A stretch of 9,446 nucleotides of DNA from Candidatus Omnitrophica bacterium 4484_49. Lineage in GTDB: Bacteria > Omnitrophota > Gorgyraeia > Kaelpiales > Kaelpiaceae. Below the pieces are notes generated by a model. The model had not been told where the DNA came from. It made no database searches and worked only from the letters and a program-made list of their open reading frames with translations. This document shows, one piece after another, positions 1 to 7,813 of this stretch. The translations under genes and the position numbers were made by a program. Every line of letters starts with the position of its first letter. Within the stretch, counting starts at the first letter, position 1. Where the stretch lies: contig NATI01000027.1 of the NCBI GenBank assembly GCA_002085265.1, positions 1 through 9,446 on the forward strand. The letters run 5' to 3'.

Positions 1-887
1 ACTCCTCTACCCTCACTGGCTATCATTTCCATTGCTTTATGCAACTGAGCACCACAATCACATCTTAAAGAATGAAATACATCTCCCGTAAGGCACTGAG
101 AATGAACTCTGACCAGAACCGGTTCAGCACTCACTGCTCGCTCATGCTCACCTCTTCCCATCACCAGAGCAATGTGTTTTCTCTTATCAATTTTATCCTC
201 GTACAGATAAAGTTCAAATTCCCCGAATGTGGTGGGAAGTTTGGTCGTTACTATCAACTCCACTAATTTTTCCCTTCTCCTGCGATATTCTATTAAATCT
301 CTTATGGTGGCAATTTTCAAATTATGTTTTCTGGCAAAATCAAACAATTCCGGCACTCTGGCCATAGTGCCATCTTCATTCATTATTTCACATATTACTC
401 CTGCAGGATAAAGTCCAGCAAGTTTCATCAAATCCACACAGGCTTCAGTATGCCCTGCCCGCACGAGCACTCCTCCTTCTCTTGCCCGTAATGGAAAAAT
501 ATGGCCAGGTTTTATAAGGTCCTCAGGTCTAGTATTAGGATTGATCAAAGTATGAATAGTATGGGCACGGTCATGGGCAGAAATTCCGGTGGTAATACCC
601 TCACGGGCATCCACAGAGATTGCCCAGGCAGTAGAATACTTATCCTCTGGCTTTTCCTGCATGGGCTTTAATCCCAGTTCATCCAGACGCTTTCCCTCCA
701 TGGGTACACATATAAGACCTCTTCCATATTTAGCCATAAAGTTTATGTCTTCTGGTTTGACAAAAGAGGCAGCCATAACAAGATCACCTTCGTTCTCGCG
801 GTCTTCGTCATCAACAATGATGACCATTTTACCCGCTTTGAGGTCATCCAGAATTTCATCAATGGTGTTGAATTTATATTCTTCCAT
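1..887 (-). CDS. ribBA: Bifunctional riboflavin precursor enzyme RibBA (3' end beyond window)
   Basis: Two fused enzymes of riboflavin synthesis. The N-terminal half is 3,4-dihydroxy-2-butanone-4-phosphate synthase, acting on ribulose 5-phosphate. The C-terminal half is GTP cyclohydrolase II. The first 295 residues are visible. Residues 26-35 read DDEDRENEGD, the acidic metal-binding motif of RibB. Residues 86-112 hold the STAW and GISAHDRAHTI block, and HTEACVDL (146-153) is also conserved. From about residue 205 the RibA domain begins, with VHSQCLTGD (261-269) and LRCDCG (274-279). Cys265, Cys276 and Cys278 have the C-x10-C-x-C spacing of its zinc site. RibBA proteins are usually about 400 residues, so roughly the last quarter lies outside. 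The ATG at 887 follows an AAAGGG ribosome site (893-898). The gene has its own promoter and no FMN riboswitch is visible upstream. Identification is secure; whether the RibA half is complete cannot be seen. Confidence 0.95.
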   Translation of the reverse strand, partial: MEEYKFNTIDEILDDLKAGKMVIIVDDEDRENEGDLVMAASFVKPEDINFMAKYGRGLICVPMEGKRLDELGLKPMQEKPEDKYSTAWAISVDAREGITTGISAHDRAHTIHTLINPNTRPEDLIKPGHIFPLRAREGGVLVRAGHTEACVDLMKLAGLYPAGVICEIMNEDGTMARVPELFDFARKHNLKIATIRDLIEYRRRREKLVELIVTTKLPTTFGEFELYLYEDKIDKRKHIALVMGRGEHERAVSAEPVLVRVHSQCLTGDVFHSLRCDCGAQLHKAMEMIASEGRG

Positions 888-902
888 AATTGCCCTTTAA
901 AA

Positions 903-931
903 ATTCTATGATATAACCATATGCCCGTCAA
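903..931 (-). promoter_or_regulatory. Sigma-70-type promoter of ribBA
   Basis: TTGACG (926-931) and TAGAAT (903-908) are separated by exactly 17 bases. Transcription would be expected to start near 896, about 10 nt before the ribBA ATG at 887, so the leader would barely include the AAAGGG ribosome site. A weaker second candidate, TTGAGT (1002-1007) and TATTAG (979-984), also with a 17-base spacer, would give a leader of about 85 nt. The rest of the 207-base gap is AT-rich and shows no riboswitch or clear terminator. Confidence 0.6.
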
Positions 932-1094
932 ACTATAAAAATTTCAACGCCCTGCTAAACAGAATAGATAAAACACCCCTAATACCGATTAAGACATTCA
1001 TACTCAAGAAGATATTTTGACTTATAAACAATCCATTAAATTAGTTTCTGTTGAGAGGAATTTCTAATTCCGCCTTATTTCTCTCCCCAAAGAG

Positions 1095-1484
1095 TTATAA
1101 ATCAGGGATCTTGCGTGAATCCAGAAGAAGTTTTGCCCCTAAAGGAATAACTACCACCAGCCCTAAAATACCAAACAATAAAGATATAAAATATAAAAAC
1201 ATTCGAAAAATTGCTTTTTGGTACACCTTTCTTGCTAGTATGTTAAATAAAACAAAATTGCAAATAAAAAGAAAAACCGTAGAGAAACTTATAACTATAA
1301 TTATCAGATCCTGTGCATTCTGCGTAATATGGAACCTCTTCAGAATAGAAGAATGTAAACAATACCACATTGTTATACTCACCACTCCATACAAAACAAA
1401 TACTATAAAAAATAAGTCCCTAGAAATTTTAAATCTCTTAATTTTACTCGTATTAACCTCAAAATTTTTTTCTACTGGTTCCAT
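1095..1484 (-). CDS. Small membrane protein of unknown function, three predicted helices
   Basis: I do not recognise this 129-residue protein. It has a short charged N-terminus (residues 1-23, rich in Lys and Glu) followed by three strongly hydrophobic stretches, at about residues 24-44, 59-83 and 91-120. Short basic segments separate them (for example SSILKRFH and ARKVYQK). It ends with a charged tail, DSRKIPDL. There is no cleavable signal peptide pattern, cysteine motif or catalytic signature. The start at 1484 is chosen because a near-perfect ribosome site precedes it; the reading frame continues upstream to an ATG at 1535 with no such site. It lies 60 bases after apt on the same strand, so it may be the last gene of that transcript. 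No promoter of its own is convincing. The strong ribosome site and sensible membrane topology argue that it is a real gene. Confidence 0.75.
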   Translation of the reverse strand: MEPVEKNFEVNTSKIKRFKISRDLFFIVFVLYGVVSITMWYCLHSSILKRFHITQNAQDLIIIVISFSTVFLFICNFVLFNILARKVYQKAIFRMFLYFISLLFGILGLVVVIPLGAKLLLDSRKIPDL

Positions 1485-1488
1485 ATAT

Positions 1489-1499
1489 TCACCTCCTTT
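1489..1499 (-). promoter_or_regulatory. Strong Shine-Dalgarno site that sets the start of the small membrane protein
   Basis: AAAGGAGGTGA, an 11-base match to the 16S anti-Shine-Dalgarno sequence, ends four bases before the ATG at 1484. It is the strongest ribosome site in the window and favours this start over the in-frame ATG at 1535. Confidence 0.85.
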
Positions 1500-1544
1500 C
1501 CAAAAAAATATAAATCTATTTTCAAGAATACACAAATATAAAAT

Positions 1545-2063
1545 TCAGGAATCAAACTTTACTATAGTTACAACCGGATAGTCTTTTAACTTTTCTCTAC
1601 CTTTCAAAAACGTCAGTTCAATTAAAAACACAATTGCTGAAACCTCAGCAGATAACTTATGTGTTAATTGAATACAGGCCTCAGCCGTTCCCCCTGTCGC
1701 CAGAAGGTCATCCACAATCAGAACCCTATCTCCTTTCTGTAATGCATCCTCATGGACCTCCAATGTGTCCTGACCATATTCTAATTGATAAGTATAGGAA
1801 ATAGTTTTGTAAGGCAACTTACCCTTTTTTCTTACAGGTACAAATCCTTTATTTAATTTATAAGCAAGGGCGGAGGCGAAAATAAATCCCCGTGACTCCA
1901 CAGCCATGATTTTATCAAAATCAAACCCTTCTACTTTTTCGGCTAATACATCCACCGCCTGATGAAATGCCTCTGAATTTTGAAGCAAAGGAGTTATATC
2001 TTTAAAATTTATTCCGGGTTTAGGAAAATCCGGAATCTCGCGAATGTAAGACTTAAGGCCCAT
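1545..2063 (-). CDS. apt: Adenine phosphoribosyltransferase
   Basis: Cytoplasmic purine-salvage enzyme that joins adenine and PRPP to give AMP and pyrophosphate. At 172 residues it has the normal length. The N-terminus carries the family signature IREIPDFPKPGINFKDITPLL, split here over residues 8-27. ESRGF (57-61) and the flexible-loop region PVRKKGKLP (76-84) follow. The PRPP-binding loop is VLIVDDLLATGGTA (114-127). The ATG at 2063 overlaps the last base of the preceding sigma-factor stop codon (TGATG). A GTG one codon earlier (2066) could also serve and would overlap by four bases. The ribosome site lies inside the last codons of the sigma gene (2072-2080), so translation is probably coupled. 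Identification is secure; only the exact start is open by one codon. Confidence 0.97.
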   Translation of the reverse strand: MGLKSYIREIPDFPKPGINFKDITPLLQNSEAFHQAVDVLAEKVEGFDFDKIMAVESRGFIFASALAYKLNKGFVPVRKKGKLPYKTISYTYQLEYGQDTLEVHEDALQKGDRVLIVDDLLATGGTAEACIQLTHKLSAEVSAIVFLIELTFLKGREKLKDYPVVTIVKFDS

Positions 2064-3064
2064 CACCTCTTCCTCCTCCTTGTTTTGGGAACAGACTTCT
2101 TTTTCTTCGTAATCTTTCTCTTCCCAGAGACCTTCCTGATTCTTTTAGGTCTTTTACCATTTTTGCCTTTTTTCTTTCTGGTAATCTCTTCTTTTTTAAA
2201 CTTTTTTCTCTTTTTCTCTTTAAGTTTTAAAGAATGACTTGGTTTCTCCTCTAGGCTATGAGTTTCTCCCAGAAGTATCTCCCGCATTTTAGCCAGCGCT
2301 TCCTTCTCTATCTGCCTTACTCTTTCCCGCGTTATCTTAAACTTTCTGGCAACCTCAGCCAGAGTGCGGGGCAGACCGGTATCTAAACCAAATCGCATTC
2401 TTATTATCTGGCGCGACCTCTCATCCATCATGGAAAGCAATTCCTCAACCTCTTCTTTCTTAAACAGGTTTACCAGTTCATCCACGGCTTCAATTTCATC
2501 ATCCTGCAACAGGTCTATAAAATCGGCTTCTCCTTCCTCACTGACGGGTTTATCCAGAGACGTTATCGTCTGAGAAACGAGTTTTAGTTGATGGACTTTC
2601 TCTATAGGAATTTTAAGCTCCCGTGCCAGTTCCTTATCGGTGGGTTTCCTTCCATATTTATGTGTCAATTTCTCTATCACTTTACGCATCTTGTGAAGGA
2701 GTTCTCCCATATACACTGGAATTCTTACAGTACGAGCCTGATTGGCTATAGCCCGGATAACATGTTGCCTGATCCACCAAGAAGCATAGGTAGAAAATCT
2801 ATAACCCAGGCGGGGATTAAATCTTTCCAGAGCCTTAATCAATCCGATATTGCCTTCTTCGATAAGGTCTGCAAGCGGAAGCCCAAGCCTTTCATATTTT
2901 CGGGCAATTTTAACAACCAGGCGGAGGTTGGAACGAATCAATTTTATTCTTGCTTCCTCATCTCCCTTCTGTGCTTTCTTAGCAAGCTCCCTCTCTTCCT
3001 GCGCTGACAGAACAGGAATTTTTCTTATTTCACGGAAGTAATCCCTTAATACTTCAAAACTCAT
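2063..3064 (-). CDS. RNA polymerase sigma factor, RpoD/SigA family, with a long basic C-terminal tail
   Basis: A 333-residue sigma-70-family factor that directs RNA polymerase to -35/-10 promoters. Region 1.2 starts at once (DYFREIRKIPVLSAQEE, 8-24), with no region 1.1. Region 2 spans about 39-116 and includes LIEEGNIGLIKALERF (67-82), the 2.3/2.4 core YRFSTYASWWIRQ (88-100) and the RTVRIP motif (111-116). Region 3 follows at about 120-190. Region 4 is about 205-263, with the helix-turn-helix TLAEVARKFKITRERVRQIE (234-253). After residue 265 comes an extension with no counterpart in standard sigma factors. In residues 280-333, 33 of 54 are Lys or Arg and only three are acidic. The start is 5 bases after the ppdK stop and has no visible Shine-Dalgarno, suggesting re-initiation by ribosomes finishing ppdK. 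It could be the primary sigma or a group 2 factor; the window cannot decide. Confidence 0.93.
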   Translation of the reverse strand: MSFEVLRDYFREIRKIPVLSAQEERELAKKAQKGDEEARIKLIRSNLRLVVKIARKYERLGLPLADLIEEGNIGLIKALERFNPRLGYRFSTYASWWIRQHVIRAIANQARTVRIPVYMGELLHKMRKVIEKLTHKYGRKPTDKELARELKIPIEKVHQLKLVSQTITSLDKPVSEEGEADFIDLLQDDEIEAVDELVNLFKKEEVEELLSMMDERSRQIIRMRFGLDTGLPRTLAEVARKFKITRERVRQIEKEALAKMREILLGETHSLEEKPSHSLKLKEKKRKKFKKEEITRKKKGKNGKRPKRIRKVSGKRKITKKKKSVPKTRRRKR

Positions 3065-3069
3065 CTAAA

Positions 3070-5727
3070 TTATTTTTTGTTATCTTTAATACTTGCCTGG
3101 GCAGCAGAAAGTTTAGCAATAGGCACCCGATAAGGAGAACAGCTTACATAATTCATCCCTACTTTATAACAAAATTCCACTGAACTAGGCTCCCCTCCAT
3201 GCTCTCCACAGATTCCAACTTTAAGCTCAGCACGGGTTTTTCTACCCTTTTCTATACCTATTTTCACCAATTCTCCAATTCCCTCCTGATCGAGAATCAT
3301 AAATGGGTCATCTTTCAATATTCCGGCTTCAAGGTATTTAGGTAAGAACTTGGCAATATCGTCTCTGGAAAATCCAAATCCCATCTGAGTGAGGTCATTG
3401 GTGCCGAAACTGAAGAATTCTGCCTCTTCAGCAATCCTATCGGCGGTAATTGCTGCTCTGGGCACTTCAATCATAGTTCCAATTGCATATTCCAGTTTTA
3501 CTGCTTTCTCCTTCTCCACTTCCTGGGCAACTTCTTTAATATGCTTCTTTAAAAATCTAATTTCATTAACATGGCCTACCAGTGGAATCATAACCTCCAC
3601 GATTACCTTCTTACCATTTTTAATCATTTCTGCTTGGGCCTCAAAAATAGCCCGTGCCTGCATACGGGAAATTTCAGGATAACTTATGCCCAACCGGCAT
3701 CCCCGATGTCCCAGCATGGGATTAAATTCTTTCAGCTGCTCAACCTTGCTCTTCAAATCCCTGCTCTCAATCTCCAGTTCCTTAGCCACTTTTTCTATAT
3801 CCTCATCACTGGCAGGCAAAAATTCATGAAGAGGGGGATCAAGCAACCTGATAGTTACCGGAAATCCCTCCATTACTTCAAATATCCCTATAAAATCATC
3901 ACGCTGTAAGGGAAGAAGTTTATCCAGAGCCTGCTGCCTTTCCTCGGGAGTATCAGCAATAATCATTCTTCTGACCAGATTTATCCTGTCCTCTCCGAAA
4001 AACATATGCTCGGTTCGGCAGAGGCCAATTCCCTCAGCCCCAAAATCTCTGGCAACTTTGGCATCATGGGGAGTATCAGCATTTGCTCTCACTCCCATTT
4101 TCTTATATTTATCTACCCATTCCATAAGGGTTTTGAACTTTCCGGCCACCTGAGGCTTGATAAGTTTGGCAGGCCCCAGAATTACCTCTCCAGTAGTGCC
4201 ATTTAAAGTTATCATATCGCCTTTATTTATCTTAAGGTCTCCAACTGTAAAATATCCCTCCTCTTCATTTATGGAGATGTCATTACATCCCACGACACAA
4301 CATTTTCCCATTCCTCTTCCCACAACTGCTGCGTGAGAAGTCATTCCACCGCGGGCAGTAAGAATTCCCTGGGCTTTTGCCATACCACCTATATCCTCAG
4401 GAGATGTCTCTGCTCTGACAAGAATCACATCTTCTCCATTCTCAGCTCTCTCTATAGCCTCGTCAGAACTGAATACCACTTTCCCTACTGCTGCCCCTGG
4501 GGAGGCTGGAAGTCCCTTAGCAATAACCTGAACTTTTTCATTAGGATCTATCATCGGATGCAACAATTGATCAAGCTGTTCAGGTTTGATACGCATGATT
4601 GCTTCCTGTTCAGAAATCAGACCCTCATTAACCATATCCACTGCAATATTAACTGCTGCCAGTGCAGTCCTTTTACCGGTCCTGGTCTGGAGAAGATAAA
4701 GAGTACCTTCCTCTATTGTAAACTCCACATCCTGCATATCCCGATAATGTTTCTCCAGTTTCTCAAAAATTTCACACAGCTGTTTGTAAATCTGGGGCAT
4801 TTGCTTCTCCAGCCTTTCTATAGGTTCCGGTGTTCTGATACCGGCAACTACATCTTCACCCTGAGCATTGATTAAAAATTCTCCATAGAATTGTTTCTCA
4901 CCGGTAGAAGGATTACGGGTAAATCCTACTCCTGTTCCAGAATTATCTCCCATATTGCCGAAAACCATGGTCTGAACATTTACAGCAGTCCCGAGGTCAT
5001 GAGGAATCTTATGAATCTCTCGATAAGTAATAGCCCGTTTATTATTCCAGGAGGCAAACACAGCATTTACTGCCATCTTGAGTTGCTCCCAGGCCTCCTC
5101 TGGAAAATCCTTACCGGTTTTTTCCTTAATCAGTTTTTTAAATTCAGATACCAGCTGTTTTAAGTCTTGGGCAGAAAGTTCAGTATCCAACTCCACACCT
5201 TTTTCTTTTTTCTTCTTCTCCAGAAGTTGCTCAAATTCACTGTGTTCAATCCCTAAAACCACATTCCCAAACATCTGGACAAATCTTCTATAAGCATCAT
5301 ATGCGAAACGAGGGTTATCCGTCTTTTTAATCAAGCCCTGAACAGTCTCGTCGTTCAACCCCAAATTCAAAATTGTATCCATCATACCTGGCATGGAAAT
5401 GGCTGCTCCCGAACGCACTGAAACCAGAAGAGGGTTTTCCTTATCTCCAAATTTTTTACCCGTTACCTCTTCCAGTCTCCGCATTGCCTGCTTTAACTCC
5501 TCTTCCAGACCTTGAGGCCATTTTTCTCCATTGTGATAATAATACTTACAGGCTACAGTAGAGATGGTAAATCCTGGAGGAACAGGTATTCCCAGATTTG
5601 TCATCTCAGCCAGATTAGCCCCCTTTCCTCCCAGAAGTTCCTTCATATCTGCCCGACCATCAGCCTTACCCTGAGCAAAAAAGTAGATATACTTGGTAGC
5701 AGTTGCAGTCTTGTTAACTTCTCGCAT
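3070..5727 (-). CDS. ppdK: Pyruvate, phosphate dikinase
   Basis: Interconverts PEP, AMP and PPi with pyruvate, ATP and phosphate. It serves PPi-linked glycolysis or gluconeogenesis in the cytoplasm. The 885 residues match the usual length (about 870-900). The N-terminal ATP-grasp part includes GGKGANLAEM (33-42), PVPPGFTIST (48-57) and VSVRSGAAISMPGMMDT (103-119). The swivelling domain carries the phospho-histidine motif GGMTSHAAVVGRGMGKCCVVG split over 460-480, with His465 catalytic. The C-terminal PEP/pyruvate barrel shows GIGLCRTEHMF (566-576), GHRGCRLG (673-680), GTMIEVPRAA (750-759), FGTNDLTQM (774-782) and GICGEHGG (838-845), with catalytic Cys840. All key residues are present. The ATG at 5727 has a GGAGGTG ribosome site (5735-5741), and the gene overlaps the end of glyS by 14 bases. 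I see no regulatory protein gene beside it. Identification is secure. Confidence 0.98.
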   Translation of the reverse strand: MREVNKTATATKYIYFFAQGKADGRADMKELLGGKGANLAEMTNLGIPVPPGFTISTVACKYYYHNGEKWPQGLEEELKQAMRRLEEVTGKKFGDKENPLLVSVRSGAAISMPGMMDTILNLGLNDETVQGLIKKTDNPRFAYDAYRRFVQMFGNVVLGIEHSEFEQLLEKKKKEKGVELDTELSAQDLKQLVSEFKKLIKEKTGKDFPEEAWEQLKMAVNAVFASWNNKRAITYREIHKIPHDLGTAVNVQTMVFGNMGDNSGTGVGFTRNPSTGEKQFYGEFLINAQGEDVVAGIRTPEPIERLEKQMPQIYKQLCEIFEKLEKHYRDMQDVEFTIEEGTLYLLQTRTGKRTALAAVNIAVDMVNEGLISEQEAIMRIKPEQLDQLLHPMIDPNEKVQVIAKGLPASPGAAVGKVVFSSDEAIERAENGEDVILVRAETSPEDIGGMAKAQGILTARGGMTSHAAVVGRGMGKCCVVGCNDISINEEEGYFTVGDLKINKGDMITLNGTTGEVILGPAKLIKPQVAGKFKTLMEWVDKYKKMGVRANADTPHDAKVARDFGAEGIGLCRTEHMFFGEDRINLVRRMIIADTPEERQQALDKLLPLQRDDFIGIFEVMEGFPVTIRLLDPPLHEFLPASDEDIEKVAKELEIESRDLKSKVEQLKEFNPMLGHRGCRLGISYPEISRMQARAIFEAQAEMIKNGKKVIVEVMIPLVGHVNEIRFLKKHIKEVAQEVEKEKAVKLEYAIGTMIEVPRAAITADRIAEEAEFFSFGTNDLTQMGFGFSRDDIAKFLPKYLEAGILKDDPFMILDQEGIGELVKIGIEKGRKTRAELKVGICGEHGGEPSSVEFCYKVGMNYVSCSPYRVPIAKLSAAQASIKDNKK

Positions 5728-7813
5728 TTTTTAACACCTCCATTTCTTTTAAATCCGCCACCCTCTCGGTTACCAGCCGGTTTACGAGATAAAGCAAAAC
5801 CTTCCGGTTATTCCTTAATTTCTCATCTTCAACATTTACCAGAACCTTATCGAAGAATAGATGTATTATATCATAAAAAGTACGGGCATACAAAATTAAA
5901 ACATCATCATAATTACGCCTATCCACTTCAGTTAAAATTTTATCTTTATTGGCTAAATATACATTCCATAACTTTTTCTCCTCAGGAAGTTGCAATAAAT
6001 CTTCATTTACTGTTCTATTTTCAAACTGCTGGCCCTTTATAATATTGGCAGTTCGTTCTACTACTTTGCAGGCCATATAAAATTCTTTATTATCGTATAT
6101 TCGCAATAGTTTTCTTATTCTAAAATAAACCTCAGCAGGACTGGTAAAATTGACCTTCACAACTGCTGCAATTAAATCTCTGGAGATATCCTCCTCCCGC
6201 ATTAATACTTCAAATCTTTCTATAATCAGATTTTGAAAGATTCCATAAACTTTCTCCTTTTCTATTTTAAATTTATCTTTAAGATGGAAATAAGCGACAT
6301 CAAACAGATTTTCAATATCAATTTCAAACTGATAGTGAATTAAAATTCTTACTATTGCCTGAACCTGCCTGCGAATAGTAAATGGGTCTTCGCTTCCTGA
6401 AGGGACCAATCCCAAACCCAGAAACCCAACCACATTGTAAAGTTTATCAATCACAGACAGGAGTGCAGAAAGTTTAGTAGAAGGTAGTCCATCCTCATTT
6501 GTTCTGGGTTTATAATGCTGGGAAATGGCATCTGCCACTTCATTTCTCTCTCCATCCAGTTGGGCATATATTCCTCCCATTATCCCTTCCAAACTTGGAA
6601 ATTCATATACCATTTTAGTCAATAAATCTGCTTTACACAGATAGGCTGCCCTGTTTAAATCCTGAATCTCCTGAGCATTGAATTTTAAAATCTCGCCCAA
6701 TTTTTGTGCCATTTTTACCATTGCATTTACCTTATCCCAAACTGTTCCCAATTTTTGATGATGGAGAACCGTAGATAATTTTGGTACTCTACTTTCCAGA
6801 GACTCTTTTCTATCCTGGGTAAGGAAATAATCAGCGTCCCAGAGACGAGAATTAAGCACAAACTCGTAATGTTTCTTCACATTCTTAACAGCCTTGGGCT
6901 TGCCTTCCAGAACCGCCAAAAAGTTATTTTTTATCTTTCCGGATTTATCCACCACAGCAAAAACTCTTTGATATTTTGCCATACTGGCCAACAAAACGAC
7001 TTCTGGAAGTTTAAGGAATTGAGATTTAAAACCACAGGAAATCACAAATGGTTTTTCCACCAAATCATTTACCTCTGACAATAATTCAAAATTGGGATAA
7101 ACACAGACTTCCAGCGCTTTCGCTTTTTTCTCCAGAAGTTTCTGGATTTTCTTTCTCCTATCTTCTGGTGATAGAACAATACCATGGGTTTTAATAATTT
7201 TAAAGTAATCTTTTATGGCTTTAATTTTATATCTCTTAAATTCTCCATTCTCCCGAATAAAGGTATACGGCTGGGAACGCAATTTACCCAACTTGAGATT
7301 AAGAAGATTATCATCAAATAAGGCAAGCAACCATCTTACCGGTCTTATAAATCTCAAACTACTGTCATCCCAGACCATATATTTTGGAAGGGAAATCTTC
7401 TCAAACACAAATGGGAACACTTCACACAGAATTTTCTGGGCTGAGAGTGCAGGCTGGGTTTTGTTTACAAACACATATTTGCCCTTTTTTGTTTCTTGAA
7501 TAACAACATCTTTTTCAGATGCTTTTTGAGACCTCAGAAAACCAAAATAGGCAGGAGTAGGTTTGTTATTTTTAAAAGCAACATCATAACTCGGTCCCGC
7601 AATCAATTTTTTCTCACTACAACTTTTTGCAGAAATTTTTCCCACAATTACTATTCGAGAAGGAGTATAACCAAGGTGTATTTCAATCTCTGAGATTCTT
7701 CTCTCCCGGATTAAATCAGGAAATTTTTCTTTTAACTGGCTGGAGATTAATTCTCCCACTCCTGCTGGTATTTCTTCTACACCTATTTCAATTAGAAATT
7801 TCTTAATTGCCAT
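5714..7813 (-). CDS. glyS: Glycyl-tRNA synthetase beta subunit
   Basis: Beta subunit of the tetrameric (alpha2-beta2) glycyl-tRNA synthetase, which recognises tRNA-Gly. It has 699 residues; E. coli GlyS has 689. Family landmarks are the N-terminus LIEIGVEEIPAG (7-18), LPKYMVWDDSSLRFIRPVRW split over 142-161, the HD-like segment KADLLTKMVYEFPSLEG (394-410), SEDPFTIRR (474-482) and the C-terminal helical anticodon-binding part with FFDKVLVNVEDEKLRNNR. The central part is divergent. Where E. coli has RGHRF, this protein reads YTFIRENGEF (183-192), and the usual GNE before the ARL-DA-FF block is replaced by KKHYEF. The ATG at 7813 is preferred because it matches the family N-terminus and lies inside the last codons of glyQ (11-base overlap), with GAGGAG just in front. 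An in-frame GTG at 7837 would add eight residues with a poor ribosome site. Expected to be translationally coupled to glyQ. Confidence 0.96.
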   Translation of the reverse strand: MAIKKFLIEIGVEEIPAGVGELISSQLKEKFPDLIRERRISEIEIHLGYTPSRIVIVGKISAKSCSEKKLIAGPSYDVAFKNNKPTPAYFGFLRSQKASEKDVVIQETKKGKYVFVNKTQPALSAQKILCEVFPFVFEKISLPKYMVWDDSSLRFIRPVRWLLALFDDNLLNLKLGKLRSQPYTFIRENGEFKRYKIKAIKDYFKIIKTHGIVLSPEDRRKKIQKLLEKKAKALEVCVYPNFELLSEVNDLVEKPFVISCGFKSQFLKLPEVVLLASMAKYQRVFAVVDKSGKIKNNFLAVLEGKPKAVKNVKKHYEFVLNSRLWDADYFLTQDRKESLESRVPKLSTVLHHQKLGTVWDKVNAMVKMAQKLGEILKFNAQEIQDLNRAAYLCKADLLTKMVYEFPSLEGIMGGIYAQLDGERNEVADAISQHYKPRTNEDGLPSTKLSALLSVIDKLYNVVGFLGLGLVPSGSEDPFTIRRQVQAIVRILIHYQFEIDIENLFDVAYFHLKDKFKIEKEKVYGIFQNLIIERFEVLMREEDISRDLIAAVVKVNFTSPAEVYFRIRKLLRIYDNKEFYMACKVVERTANIIKGQQFENRTVNEDLLQLPEEKKLWNVYLANKDKILTEVDRRNYDDVLILYARTFYDIIHLFFDKVLVNVEDEKLRNNRKVLLYLVNRLVTERVADLKEMEVLKNARS

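Noticed and set aside
1057..1071. Small hairpin GGAATT-AGA-AATTCC after the membrane-protein gene as a terminator
   Set aside because: Only six AT-rich pairs and no U-run follows on the minus strand.
888..1094. Possible FMN riboswitch before ribBA
   Set aside because: None of the conserved FMN-aptamer segments is present and the predicted leader is about 10 nt.
1485..1535. Longer form of the small membrane protein starting at 1535
   Set aside because: It would add 17 residues with no ribosome site and would place the very strong AAAGGAGGTGA site inside the gene.
1051..1581. 176-codon plus-strand reading frame opposite the membrane protein and the end of apt
   Set aside because: It is antisense to better-supported genes, has no ribosome site and no recognisable motif.
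2063..2260. Sigma tail as the product of a frameshift in the purine-rich tract
   Set aside because: The frame remains open with strongly biased Lys/Arg content and ends in a one-base overlap with apt, the pattern of a real gene end. Raw reads or relatives could still overturn this.
5512..6042. 176-codon plus-strand reading frame opposite the ppdK/glyS junction
   Set aside because: It is antisense to two conserved enzymes whose motifs are intact; a shadow frame.
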